From a virus, in IMG/VR virus record IMGVR_UViG_3300035224_000325, positions 1 to 23,177 of that record: a stretch of DNA of 23,177 nucleotides. One strand, written 5' to 3'. A model generated the notes under the pieces. The model ran no database searches. It worked only from the letters and a program-made list of their open reading frames with translations, and had not been told where the DNA came from. Each line of letters starts with the position of its first letter. Positions within the stretch are counted from its first letter, which is position 1. The translations under genes were made by a program, and so were the position numbers. Shown piece after piece: positions 1 through 4,545 of the stretch.

Positions 1-21
1 AACCTTTACCTTTAATACGAC

Positions 22-267
22 ATGATTAAATCACTCTTCACTTTTATGTTTGCTGCAGTGATGTGGGTGCAAGTCCCACAGTGGCAGGATGATTGGTCTA
101 AGTGTGCTGTTGATGTGCCTGACGTTCAATGTCATTGGTATATCACAGCACCCGATAGCACCATGGGTGAAGGATTTAGTTGGGCGAATGCCCCTTGGTT
201 CAGTGCTGAAGGTCTCCTAGACATTGGAGAACTTCACAACACAGTTCAATCTTTACAGGAGGCATGA
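22..267 (+). CDS. Small probable exported protein, unknown function
   Basis: 81 codons starting at ATG 22. The first ~17 residues (MIKSLFTFMFAAVMWVQ) are hydrophobic after one lysine and look like a signal peptide or N-terminal anchor. The rest is short, Trp-rich (WQDDW, CHWY, SWANAPWF) and has two Cys (about 28 and 37) that could form a disulfide outside the cytoplasm. The stop overlaps the next start (ATGA), so the two genes are probably translated together, and both products are likely envelope-associated. No family is recognised. Confidence that it is a gene is good because of the tight coupling; function is unknown. Confidence 0.7.
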   Translation: MIKSLFTFMFAAVMWVQVPQWQDDWSKCAVDVPDVQCHWYITAPDSTMGEGFSWANAPWFSAEGLLDIGELHNTVQSLQEA

Positions 268-482
268 TGAATAGTTTTGAAGTCACATTATACTTCATAT
301 GCTTCGCTCTCATTGCTGGTGGTGCCTTCGCTATGATGTGGGCTAACATTCAATCTATTAACATAGAGATGAGGACTCCTCCCAAACCAAAGCATCCTGA
401 AGCACCACAAGCAGGTGAAGAGTTGATGTATGTAGATCTATCCAGAGAAAAACTGGAAGATCTTTACAAAAAAACTGAATAG
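264..482 (+). CDS. Small single-pass membrane protein, unknown function
   Basis: 72 codons from ATG 264. A second in-frame ATG at 267 is better spaced from the AGGAGG Shine-Dalgarno at 257-262 (1 nt to the first ATG, 4 nt to the second), so the true product may be one residue shorter. Residues ~6-28 form one membrane helix (VTLYFICFALIAGGAFAMMW), followed by a Pro-rich linker (PPKPKHPEAP) and an acidic/basic C-terminal tail ending in DLYKKTE, probably cytoplasmic. It is coupled to the upstream exported protein and is the last gene before a strong terminator at 494-517. Function not recognised. Confidence 0.75.
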   Translation: MMNSFEVTLYFICFALIAGGAFAMMWANIQSINIEMRTPPKPKHPEAPQAGEELMYVDLSREKLEDLYKKTE

Positions 483-493
483 TGGTATAGTAT

Positions 494-517
494 GAGGGTT
501 AACTACCCTCTTTTTTT
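494..517 (+). terminator. Rho-independent terminator
   Basis: GAGGGT (494-499), loop TAACT, ACCCTC (505-510), then seven T. It ends the first two-gene unit. The T-run touches the ATG at 518 of the next gene, leaving no room for a normal ribosome binding site there. Confidence 0.9.
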
Positions 518-1162
518 ATGCTTGAACAAATATACGGTTTTAATAAAGACGGTGATACTCCATTTGCTCCTTCTTGGAAATATTATATTGGTGAAGGTCA
601 ATCTGAGTTTGATTTGTATCTTATACAAAAAGAAGTGATGTCTAAAGAAGAAGAAATCATTGACAAGTATGAATTTGTTAGTGATTGGGGTACTAAACTA
701 GGAAAGGATAGTTTAACTGCACGTTCTGGAAATTACAATCTTCTCGAATTTGATAATGCAAAACCACTTAGGAAAGTTATTCGTAAAGTTCATGATCAGT
801 TTGTAGAATCCTTAGAGTATCCACCTTTAGATGAAATCTATGTACAGGCATGGGCAAATGTGATGAGAAAAAATCAAAAGATCTTCCCTCACACACATAA
901 CCCAACACCTGCTTGTTACTTAAGTGGTCATGTATGTGTGCAAGTTAATCAAACGTCAACGTATTATGTAAATCCTTTTACTGAAGAGAACTGGGAATCA
1001 AAAAACTTGGATGGTAAGATTACTATTTTCCCCAGTTGGATAAAGCATTATACAGATTCTGTAAAAGATAATAAAATCCGAATGACATTTGCGTTTGATA
1101 TTATACGAAAAGAAGAGTGGGTAAAACATGTTGCCAATCAAAACCATTGGGTTGAACTATAA
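518..1162 (+). CDS. 2OG-Fe(II) oxygenase-like protein
   Basis: 214 codons. The C-terminal half matches the phage 2-oxoglutarate/Fe(II) dioxygenase pattern (2OG-FeII_Oxy_5 type): FPHTHN with H125 and H127, then YLSGHVCVQV, then GKITIFPSWIKHY with the distal His H177, and R188 in IRMTFAFD as the likely 2-oxoglutarate-binding Arg. Cyanophages carry several such enzymes; substrates are mostly unknown, with protein, nucleotide or small-molecule hydroxylation all possible. The start is awkward: ATG 518 directly follows the T-run of the terminator at 494-517 and has no Shine-Dalgarno. ATG 638 (residue 41) is an alternative but also lacks a clear site. The domain is complete either way. Confidence 0.75.
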   Translation: MLEQIYGFNKDGDTPFAPSWKYYIGEGQSEFDLYLIQKEVMSKEEEIIDKYEFVSDWGTKLGKDSLTARSGNYNLLEFDNAKPLRKVIRKVHDQFVESLEYPPLDEIYVQAWANVMRKNQKIFPHTHNPTPACYLSGHVCVQVNQTSTYYVNPFTEENWESKNLDGKITIFPSWIKHYTDSVKDNKIRMTFAFDIIRKEEWVKHVANQNHWVEL

Positions 1163-1176
1163 TAAAAAATCTATAT

Positions 1177-1184
1177 AATAAATA
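1177..1184 (+). promoter_or_regulatory. Late promoter motif (AATAAATA)
   Basis: AATAAATA matches the T4-like late -10 motif NATAAATA and ends 19 nt before the ATG at 1204, leaving room for a start point about 6 nt downstream and a short leader. Confidence 0.6.
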
Positions 1185-1203
1185 AAACAAATCTAAAATT
1201 ATT

Positions 1204-1425
1204 ATGTCTTGTAATCTTCGCGTTAAAATGTTAGATGCTCTACTTGCTGATGCTGGTGGCAACATTGCCAAAGCAAAAGCAAACGTAGAAGTATACCTAC
1301 ACAATCCTGTAGGTATTGGTGAGCACCCTGATGTGCTTGCTGCTATTCAGAGTCAATTAGATATCATCGCTCATGAAGAAGAACGTATCGAAGTTATCGG
1401 TAAGCACTTCACTGAACCTTTCTAG
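1204..1425 (+). CDS. Small conserved-looking helical protein, unknown
   Basis: 73 codons from ATG 1204, the first ATG after the late-type motif at 1177. The sequence is soluble, Ala-rich and predicted helical (LADAGGNIAKAKANVEVYL, then DVLAAIQSQLDIIAHEEERIEVI). It may be a small virion or regulatory protein, but no family is recognised. The end is unusual: a second Cys-rich reading frame (1373-1495) overlaps its last 18 codons. Codon use resembles neighbouring phage genes. Confidence 0.7.
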   Translation: MSCNLRVKMLDALLADAGGNIAKAKANVEVYLHNPVGIGEHPDVLAAIQSQLDIIAHEEERIEVIGKHFTEPF

Positions 1426-1495
1426 AGGATGTTGTGGTGCTGGATGTCCAGACTGTCCATTCAGACCACCTCCTAGACCGTCTAGCACTCCTTGA
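1373..1495 (+). CDS. Possible Cys-rich 40-aa ORF overlapping the previous gene
   Basis: An open frame in +1 relative to the 73-aa gene runs from ATG 1373 to TGA 1493-1495 and encodes 40 residues with the dense motif CCGAGCPDCPF. This resembles the CCGxGCxxCP[YF] signature of small DUF5522-type Cys-rich proteins. There is no Shine-Dalgarno at 1373. The Cys-rich part (about 1427-1464) lies beyond the stop of the 73-aa gene, so it could also be reached by a +1 frameshift at TTC TAG A, or be a decayed gene. Its stop overlaps the -35 box of the promoter at 1492. The motif is seen directly; expression is inference. Confidence 0.3.
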   Translation: MKKNVSKLSVSTSLNLSRGCCGAGCPDCPFRPPPRPSSTP

Positions 1496-1510
1496 CAGGG
1501 GTGCTTTTTT
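1484..1510 (+). terminator. Terminator whose loop is the -35 box of the next promoter
   Basis: AGCACTCC (1484-1491), loop TTGACA (1492-1497), GGGGTGCT (1498-1505), then a T-run to 1510. The stem is eight pairs with one T-G wobble. The six-base loop is exactly the consensus -35 hexamer of the sigma70 promoter, giving a compact terminator-promoter cassette. It would stop read-through from upstream and restart transcription for glutaredoxin. Confidence 0.85.
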
Positions 1511-1520
1511 ATTATATAAT
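1492..1520 (+). promoter_or_regulatory. Consensus sigma70 (early) promoter
   Basis: TTGACA 1492-1497, 17-nt spacer, TATAAT 1515-1520: both hexamers are perfect. The start point is expected near 1527, 18 nt before the glutaredoxin ATG at 1545. Because it needs no phage factor, the unit should be transcribed early by host RNA polymerase. Confidence 0.9.
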
Positions 1521-1544
1521 ACATATGTTAGTCACTTGCTTTTT

Positions 1545-1787
1545 ATGGAAATTAAATTTTATTCCACGCCTGGATGTCGTTACTGTGAAAAGTTAAAGGA
1601 ACTTTTTGAACGTGCTAATATCAATGACTACGAAGATATTCAAGCAACGTCAACAGAAATGAAAAAAGATTATCCTAATGCAACATCTTTTCCATATGTT
1701 GTTATCGATGGAAAAGAAATTGGTGGTCTAGTAGAGACTGCTAAATTTTTATTGGAAATTGGATTAGTCTCTGCACCAAAAAAGTGA
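1545..1787 (+). CDS. Glutaredoxin
   Basis: 80 residues, the usual size for a monothiol/dithiol glutaredoxin. The fold markers are beta strand IKFYSTPGC, active site C11-R-Y-C14 (CxxC, dithiol type), the cis-Pro loop TSFPYVVIDG and the GG glutathione-binding turn (EIGGLVET). It reduces disulfides with glutathione in the cytoplasm; in T4-like phages it can serve ribonucleotide reductase, and cyanophages commonly carry one. ATG 1545 is chosen over an upstream open extension because the family starts at this strand and the promoter at 1492-1520 puts the RNA start near 1527. The stop overlaps the next gene's GTG (GTGA). Confidence 0.92.
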   Translation: MEIKFYSTPGCRYCEKLKELFERANINDYEDIQATSTEMKKDYPNATSFPYVVIDGKEIGGLVETAKFLLEIGLVSAPKK

Positions 1788-1957
1788 AAGATCTTAAAAT
1801 AAATAAAGGCATAGAACTAATGCTTCGGGGGGCGAAGGCAGAAAAGGAAGAAGCGAAACCCCCACCAAAAGGTATCGCTATCACTAGGTTTTTTACCCTA
1901 CTAAAGCGAAGAGTCTATTTTAACTTTGAACTTTCGTGGGACAGCAAGCAAACTTAA
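1784..1957 (+). CDS. Small basic protein, unknown function
   Basis: 57 codons from GTG 1784, which overlaps the glutaredoxin stop (GTGA), implying coupled translation. An internal ATG at 1820 would give 45 residues. The protein is rich in Lys/Arg with a PPPK turn, then ITRFFTLLKRR and an aromatic end VYFNFELSWDSKQT that looks like beta structure. A late-type AATAAATA (1798-1805) lies inside it; a transcript from there would favour the ATG at 1820. No family is recognised. The open frame and coupling support a real gene. Confidence 0.55.
   Translation: MKDLKINKGIELMLRGAKAEKEEAKPPPKGIAITRFFTLLKRRVYFNFELSWDSKQT
1798..1805 (+). promoter_or_regulatory. Late promoter motif (AATAAATA), inside a gene
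   Basis: Matches NATAAATA. A start about 6 nt downstream would precede the internal ATG at 1820 and the next gene at 1973. It could be chance in AT-rich coding sequence. Confidence 0.35.
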
Positions 1958-1972
1958 ATTGGAGTTGAACCA

Positions 1973-2197
1973 ATGACGCAAGCAACCATAGTTTATTTCT
2001 CAGCAACTGTTTCCTTTATATTTTTATGTGTAGGTGTGATTGCTGGGTGGACGGCAAACGAAAAACTCCATGAATACATGTATCGTATGCAAGAAGAAAA
2101 CATTCATCCAGAAATGTTAGACGGAGACGGTCAATGGATCAACGAAGAACTATTATCAGTTCGCTTCATCGATGAAGAGGAATCTGATGATGAATAA
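1973..2197 (+). CDS. Small membrane protein with acidic tail
   Basis: 74 codons from ATG 1973 with a GGAG Shine-Dalgarno near 1961. Residues ~8-26 (YFSATVSFIFLCVGVIAGW) form one membrane helix. The remaining ~48 residues are hydrophilic and increasingly acidic, ending EEESDDE, and are probably cytoplasmic. The layout (short N-terminus, one helix, acidic tail) resembles the small membrane protein at 264-482. Function is not recognised. The late motif at 2193 overlaps its end. Confidence 0.75.
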   Translation: MTQATIVYFSATVSFIFLCVGVIAGWTANEKLHEYMYRMQEENIHPEMLDGDGQWINEELLSVRFIDEEESDDE

Positions 2198-2200
2198 ATA
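2193..2200 (+). promoter_or_regulatory. Late promoter motif (AATAAATA)
   Basis: Overlaps the stop of the preceding gene and ends 22 nt before the ATG at 2223, the same spacing as other late-type sites in this window. Confidence 0.55.
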
Positions 2201-2222
2201 TACTTATGATATTAACTAGGTC

Positions 2223-2654
2223 ATGCAATTATTACTGAATGAAGTGCTGCAAAAAATAAGCAACGCTAAAACTAAGACTCAAAAAATTAAACTTCTACAG
2301 GAGCATAATTCTCCGGCACTCAGGCAAATTCTAATTGCCAACTTTGATGAGAGCATTATCTCTATGCTTCCACCAGGTGATGTTCCGTATGAAAAGAATG
2401 AAGCACCAGAAGATACAGAGCATACGAAACTAGTTCACGAGTATCGTAAACTCTATCTTTTCTTTAAAGGTGGAGCGAATGTATCCCAAAGCCGTCGCGA
2501 AACCTTATTCATTCAACTCCTGGAGGGTCTCCACAAGGGAGAAGCAGAGGTGTTGTGTCTTATGAAGGATAAGAAACTTGGAAAGCGTTGGAAGATCACC
2601 AAGCAGTGTGTGGAAGAAGCATATCCTCAGATTCAATGGGGAGGTCGCTCTTGA
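2223..2654 (+). CDS. DUF6433-like cyanophage protein
   Basis: 143 residues, soluble. The N-terminus is a helical stretch (LLNEVLQKISNAKTKTQKIKLL); the centre has the conspicuous SMLPPGDVPYEKNEAPEDTEH; then KLYLFFKGG and FIQLLEGLHKGEAEVLCLMKDKKL, ending in QIQWGGRS. This layout matches a conserved T4-like cyanophage family I recall as DUF6433, of unknown role; the name is from memory. It is the first gene after the late-type motif at 2193, so late expression is likely. Its last codons supply the GGGGAGG Shine-Dalgarno for the next gene, whose TTG start overlaps its stop (TTGA). Confidence 0.75.
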   Translation: MQLLLNEVLQKISNAKTKTQKIKLLQEHNSPALRQILIANFDESIISMLPPGDVPYEKNEAPEDTEHTKLVHEYRKLYLFFKGGANVSQSRRETLFIQLLEGLHKGEAEVLCLMKDKKLGKRWKITKQCVEEAYPQIQWGGRS

Positions 2655-2893
2655 ATTTACTTCATGAAAATTGTGATCCTAAATTAGCAGAGGATACATC
2701 ACTACCATGCACTGCTTATATTATTGAGTATAATACTGAAGGTGGTGTTCAACATGACATTGTTATATCTGCCAAACAATCAGAAATATTTGATCACTAT
2801 TGGGATAAGTATCATAGTGTAATTAGTATGAACCAAACAGAGGGTAGAGCTAATCCTAAACTCTGGCAAAATCCTAACAAGAAAAGCAAATGA
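2651..2893 (+). CDS. Small conserved-looking protein, TTG start
   Basis: 80 codons read from TTG 2651, which overlaps the upstream stop and sits 6 nt after GGGGAGG (2638-2644). ATG 2638 is in frame but would place that same Shine-Dalgarno inside the gene. The sequence begins LNLLHENCDPKLAEDTSLPC and continues TAYIIEYNTEGGVQHDIVI, a probable beta hairpin, then IFDHYWDKYHSVISMNQTEGR. It is small, soluble and compact. Function unknown. The ATGA at its end couples it to the next gene. Confidence 0.7.
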   Translation: MNLLHENCDPKLAEDTSLPCTAYIIEYNTEGGVQHDIVISAKQSEIFDHYWDKYHSVISMNQTEGRANPKLWQNPNKKSK

Positions 2894-3159
2894 GTGCAAA
2901 TCAAAAAGGTAACTGGTGTATTTTCTATCGCAAATTATCTGAACCTACTGTCTGGCATACGATGAAGACATGGAGGAAGGATGGTGTTCTTGTGTCTGCT
3001 AAAACTTATGACGATGTGTACAAGTTTTATCGTTACAGAGAAGCATGGGAATTTGCTAAGAACTTAATCACTGGTGCTGGAACAGTTCCTGTTTATGATG
3101 CAGAAGTTCGTCGAGTATGCAAGGCGAAAGAATCTTCTTTTTACTTATCTGGAAATTGA
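2890..3159 (+). CDS. Small protein of unknown function
   Basis: 89 codons from ATG 2890, overlapping the upstream stop by 4 nt (ATGA). It is basic and aromatic-rich (NWCIFYRKL, TVWHTMKTWRKDG, YKFYRYREAWEFAKNLI), ending in a Ser-rich tail SSFYLSGN. The alternating aromatic and charged residues suggest a small alpha/beta domain, but no family is recognised. It is the last gene before a regulatory stretch at 3161-3254. Confidence 0.65.
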   Translation: MSANQKGNWCIFYRKLSEPTVWHTMKTWRKDGVLVSAKTYDDVYKFYRYREAWEFAKNLITGAGTVPVYDAEVRRVCKAKESSFYLSGN

Positions 3160-3160
3160 T

Positions 3161-3197
3161 TTGCGTCCATAAATAAAGTATGGTATAATTACCATAC
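3161..3197 (+). promoter_or_regulatory. Overlapping early and late promoter with palindrome
   Basis: TTGCGT (3161-3166), a 17-nt spacer and TATAAT (3184-3189) form a sigma70-type promoter with a weak -35. The spacer contains CATAAATA (3168-3175), a full late motif. The -10 box is centred in a perfect 8+8 inverted repeat, GTATGGTA-TAAT-TACCATAC (3178-3197), which could be an operator or the first hairpin of a late transcript. It drives the 53-aa gene at 3255. Confidence 0.6.
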
Positions 3198-3256
3198 GTT
3201 CATCCCACTCTTGGGTGGGACGCAAGTAAGTCGCGGAACGGAGCCGTTCATCCCAT
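3198..3256 (+). promoter_or_regulatory. Structured leader with competing hairpins at a start codon
   Basis: The leader holds a hairpin TCCCAC (3203-3208)/GTGGGA (3215-3220) and a second, GAACGG (3236-3241)/CCGTTC (3244-3249), whose apex presents the GGAG Shine-Dalgarno (3240-3243). The 11-mer CGTTCATCCCA occurs at 3197-3207 and again at 3245-3255, so GTGGGA can alternatively pair with TCCCAT (3251-3256), which includes the ATG at 3255. This could be a translational switch; pairing is read by eye and unproven. Confidence 0.45.
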
Positions 3257-3416
3257 GCTAGAACTATTATTCTATTCATCACTCACCTGCCAACAAGCTG
3301 ACGCAATCATGCTGAGGATGAAAGCAAACGAGAATATCTCTAATGTTTTCAAAGTAGAGTTGGTAGAGGTAGTAAAGGAATCTACACCCGAGTGTATCTG
3401 GGACGCACACGACTGA
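3255..3416 (+). CDS. Small 53-aa protein with two Cys
   Basis: ATG 3255 to TGA 3414-3416. Sequence features are a hydrophobic start (MLELLFYSSLTCQQAD), an amphipathic helix (AIMLRMKANENIS), a beta-like segment (VFKVELVEVV) and the end STPECIWDAHD. Cys12 and Cys47 could pair. I recall similar short proteins in cyanophages but no function. The gene follows a sigma70/late composite promoter and a structured leader, suggesting tight control. Confidence 0.65.
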   Translation: MLELLFYSSLTCQQADAIMLRMKANENISNVFKVELVEVVKESTPECIWDAHD

Positions 3417-3449
3417 AGGAACGGGGATTAAAAACCCTAACTTCAGGAG
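3413..3449 (+). promoter_or_regulatory. Intercistronic hairpin covering the next Shine-Dalgarno
   Basis: CTGAAG (3413-3418) pairs with CTTCAG (3441-3446), with inner GGG/CCC (3424-3426/3435-3437). The 3' arm overlaps AGGAG (3445-3449), the ribosome binding site of the ATG at 3458, and the 5' arm overlaps the stop of the 53-aa gene. Ribosomes finishing the first gene would open the stem, a simple coupling device. Confidence 0.5.
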
Positions 3450-3457
3450 ACTGACAA

Positions 3458-3625
3458 ATGAACACACTAAACATGATCAAGAAGCAGATCAACAAAGCAT
3501 CTGCTCTTCACAACGCACAGATTAATCACACCTCATATCGTGGTGTTGAATATACTACACGTTGTGTCGAATTAAAGGAACCCCATGGTACATTCTGTTA
3601 TCGTGGTCGTACTTACAGTAAGTGA
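3458..3625 (+). CDS. DUF4278-like small protein
   Basis: 55 codons, ATG 3458 to TGA 3623-3625, with AGGAG at 3445-3449. The N-terminal half is a basic helix (LNMIKKQINKASALHNAQINH). The C-terminal half has paired tyrosine-arginine-glycine motifs, SYRGVEYTTRC and FCYRGRTYSK, the hallmark YRG-x-x-Y repeat of the cyanobacterial DUF4278 family. Two Cys (36 and 47) flank the second strand. Function of the family is unknown. It is the last gene before the terminator at 3647 and is probably co-transcribed with the 53-aa gene. Confidence 0.75.
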   Translation: MNTLNMIKKQINKASALHNAQINHTSYRGVEYTTRCVELKEPHGTFCYRGRTYSK

Positions 3626-3646
3626 GTTACTTGTAAACTTGTAGAT

Positions 3647-3671
3647 GAAGGGTTAACACCCTTCTTTTTTT
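3647..3671 (+). terminator. Rho-independent terminator
   Basis: GAAGGGT (3647-3653), loop TAAC, ACCCTTC (3658-3664), seven T. It ends the two-gene unit starting at 3255. Confidence 0.92.
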
Positions 3672-3702
3672 GTGCTTATTTATTTTTGAGCATATTTACG
3701 GA

Positions 3703-3730
3703 TGCTAAAATGTTAGCAAACCCTTATAAT
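3703..3730 (+). promoter_or_regulatory. Possible promoter with inverted repeat in place of -35
   Basis: TATAAT at 3725-3730 has no good -35. At that position is a perfect inverted repeat TGCTAA-AATG-TTAGCA (3703-3718). It could be an activator- or repressor-dependent promoter for the 56-aa gene at 3814, giving a leader of about 75 nt. The next 80 nt (3731-3800) show only AT-rich sequence. Confidence 0.4.
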
Positions 3731-3813
3731 TAGATATAGAAATGGGGACTAGTGATGTAAGAAATAAATCTTAGTTATGATTTAGTTTTTAATCTATACC
3801 AAGGAGGTGTATC

Positions 3814-3984
3814 ATGCATAATCTAATTTCTAGAAATCAATTGGACGCATGGAAAAATTTTGAATGTTCAGTAAATCAATCACAGGAGGAACTGGATACA
3901 ATTAATGAATACTATGAGTGCATAATTGAATGTCGAGAAGATCAGTCATTATGTAAACGTATTTGTAGGAGGATCTTAGCATAA
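3814..3984 (+). CDS. 56-aa protein with twin CX3C motif
   Basis: ATG 3814 to TAA 3982-3984, preceded by the very strong Shine-Dalgarno AAGGAGGTG (3801-3809). The C-terminal half is YYECIIECREDQSLCKRIC, with C36-x3-C40 and C47-x3-C51; Cys18 is extra. Paired CX3C motifs on two helices are typical of disulfide-linked helical hairpins, though the six-residue gap here is short. There is no signal peptide, so metal binding or redox regulation is also possible. The gene stands alone between a possible promoter at 3703 and the terminator at 3994. Confidence 0.75.
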   Translation: MHNLISRNQLDAWKNFECSVNQSQEELDTINEYYECIIECREDQSLCKRICRRILA

Positions 3985-3993
3985 GATCATCAC

Positions 3994-4018
3994 GGAGGGT
4001 TGCGACCCTCCTTTTTTT
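3994..4018 (+). terminator. Rho-independent terminator
   Basis: GGAGGGT (3994-4000), loop TGCG, ACCCTCC (4005-4011), seven T: a strong seven-pair stem ending the 56-aa gene. Confidence 0.95.
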
Positions 4019-4042
4019 GTGCTATGATGTGTTGATACTACC

Positions 4043-4050
4043 CATAAATA
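4043..4050 (+). promoter_or_regulatory. Late promoter motif (CATAAATA)
   Basis: Perfect NATAAATA, but it ends 1 nt before ATG 4052. A late start point (~6 nt downstream) would fall inside the annotated coding region, favouring ATG 4091 for late transcripts. Confidence 0.6.
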
Positions 4051-4051
4051 T

Positions 4052-4255
4052 ATGGATATTGAATCTGATTGGAGATACAGCGATGAACGTATGGTTCTTC
4101 GTGCTGATGTGTTTATTAAATTGAAACACTACTTGAAATTAAAAACAGGAAAGCATCTGTATGAATTCTGTCATCATTGGGTATCCCAGGGCAATAAATC
4201 AACCGAGGGTGCTGAAGAAGCATTCCTTCAATACTTAGAAGAGGTAATCAATTGA
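4052..4255 (+). CDS. Small protein of unknown function
   Basis: 67 codons from ATG 4052, soluble and helical (VFIKLKHYLKLKTGKHLYEFCHHW, then AEEAFLQYLEEVIN). The start is uncertain: ATG 4052 abuts the late motif CATAAATA and has no Shine-Dalgarno, whereas ATG 4091 (residue 14, MVLRADVF) has GGAG at 4071-4074, about 16 nt upstream, also poor. If the late motif is used, only 4091 is in the RNA. The stop overlaps a TTG start (TTGA), so it leads the operon that continues into thyX. No family recognised. Confidence 0.65.
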   Translation: MDIESDWRYSDERMVLRADVFIKLKHYLKLKTGKHLYEFCHHWVSQGNKSTEGAEEAFLQYLEEVIN

Positions 4256-4545
4256 GGTTTAAAGACACAATTAAAGTAGCAAAGAAAGCGATTAAGCTTG
4301 CGGATAAGAATCCGATGATGTATACTGATGAAGAGATCCATTACATGCGACTGCAGTTACGTGCTGCGAAGTTAGGTCTCAAGAAAAAACGTGAAATGAT
4401 GAGCAAAGGATTCAAGAATGAAGCAACAACATGGGTCAGTCCGTCTAGTCTCTATAACTCCAGAAGCGGAGAAGATGATGGGGTACGTAGCGAGGGTGAG
4501 CAACCCGAACAATCAGGACAACCCGAAAGTATCGGGACTCCTTAG
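4252..4545 (+). CDS. Small basic protein overlapping thyX
   Basis: 97 codons from TTG 4252 (TTGA overlap with the upstream stop). The first ~55 residues are a convincing basic helical protein (FKDTIKVAKKAIKLADKNP, EIHYMRLQLRAAKLGLKKKREMM). From ATG 4418 on, thyX is read in another frame, and the tail of this ORF (~42 residues, Ser/Glu/Pro-rich and low in complexity) looks like a by-product of the thyX sequence. The gene is probably real with a dispensable tail; a lost stop codon or a frameshift near 4418 would also explain the 128-nt overlap. No function recognised. Confidence 0.55.
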   Translation: MRFKDTIKVAKKAIKLADKNPMMYTDEEIHYMRLQLRAAKLGLKKKREMMSKGFKNEATTWVSPSSLYNSRSGEDDGVRSEGEQPEQSGQPESIGTP

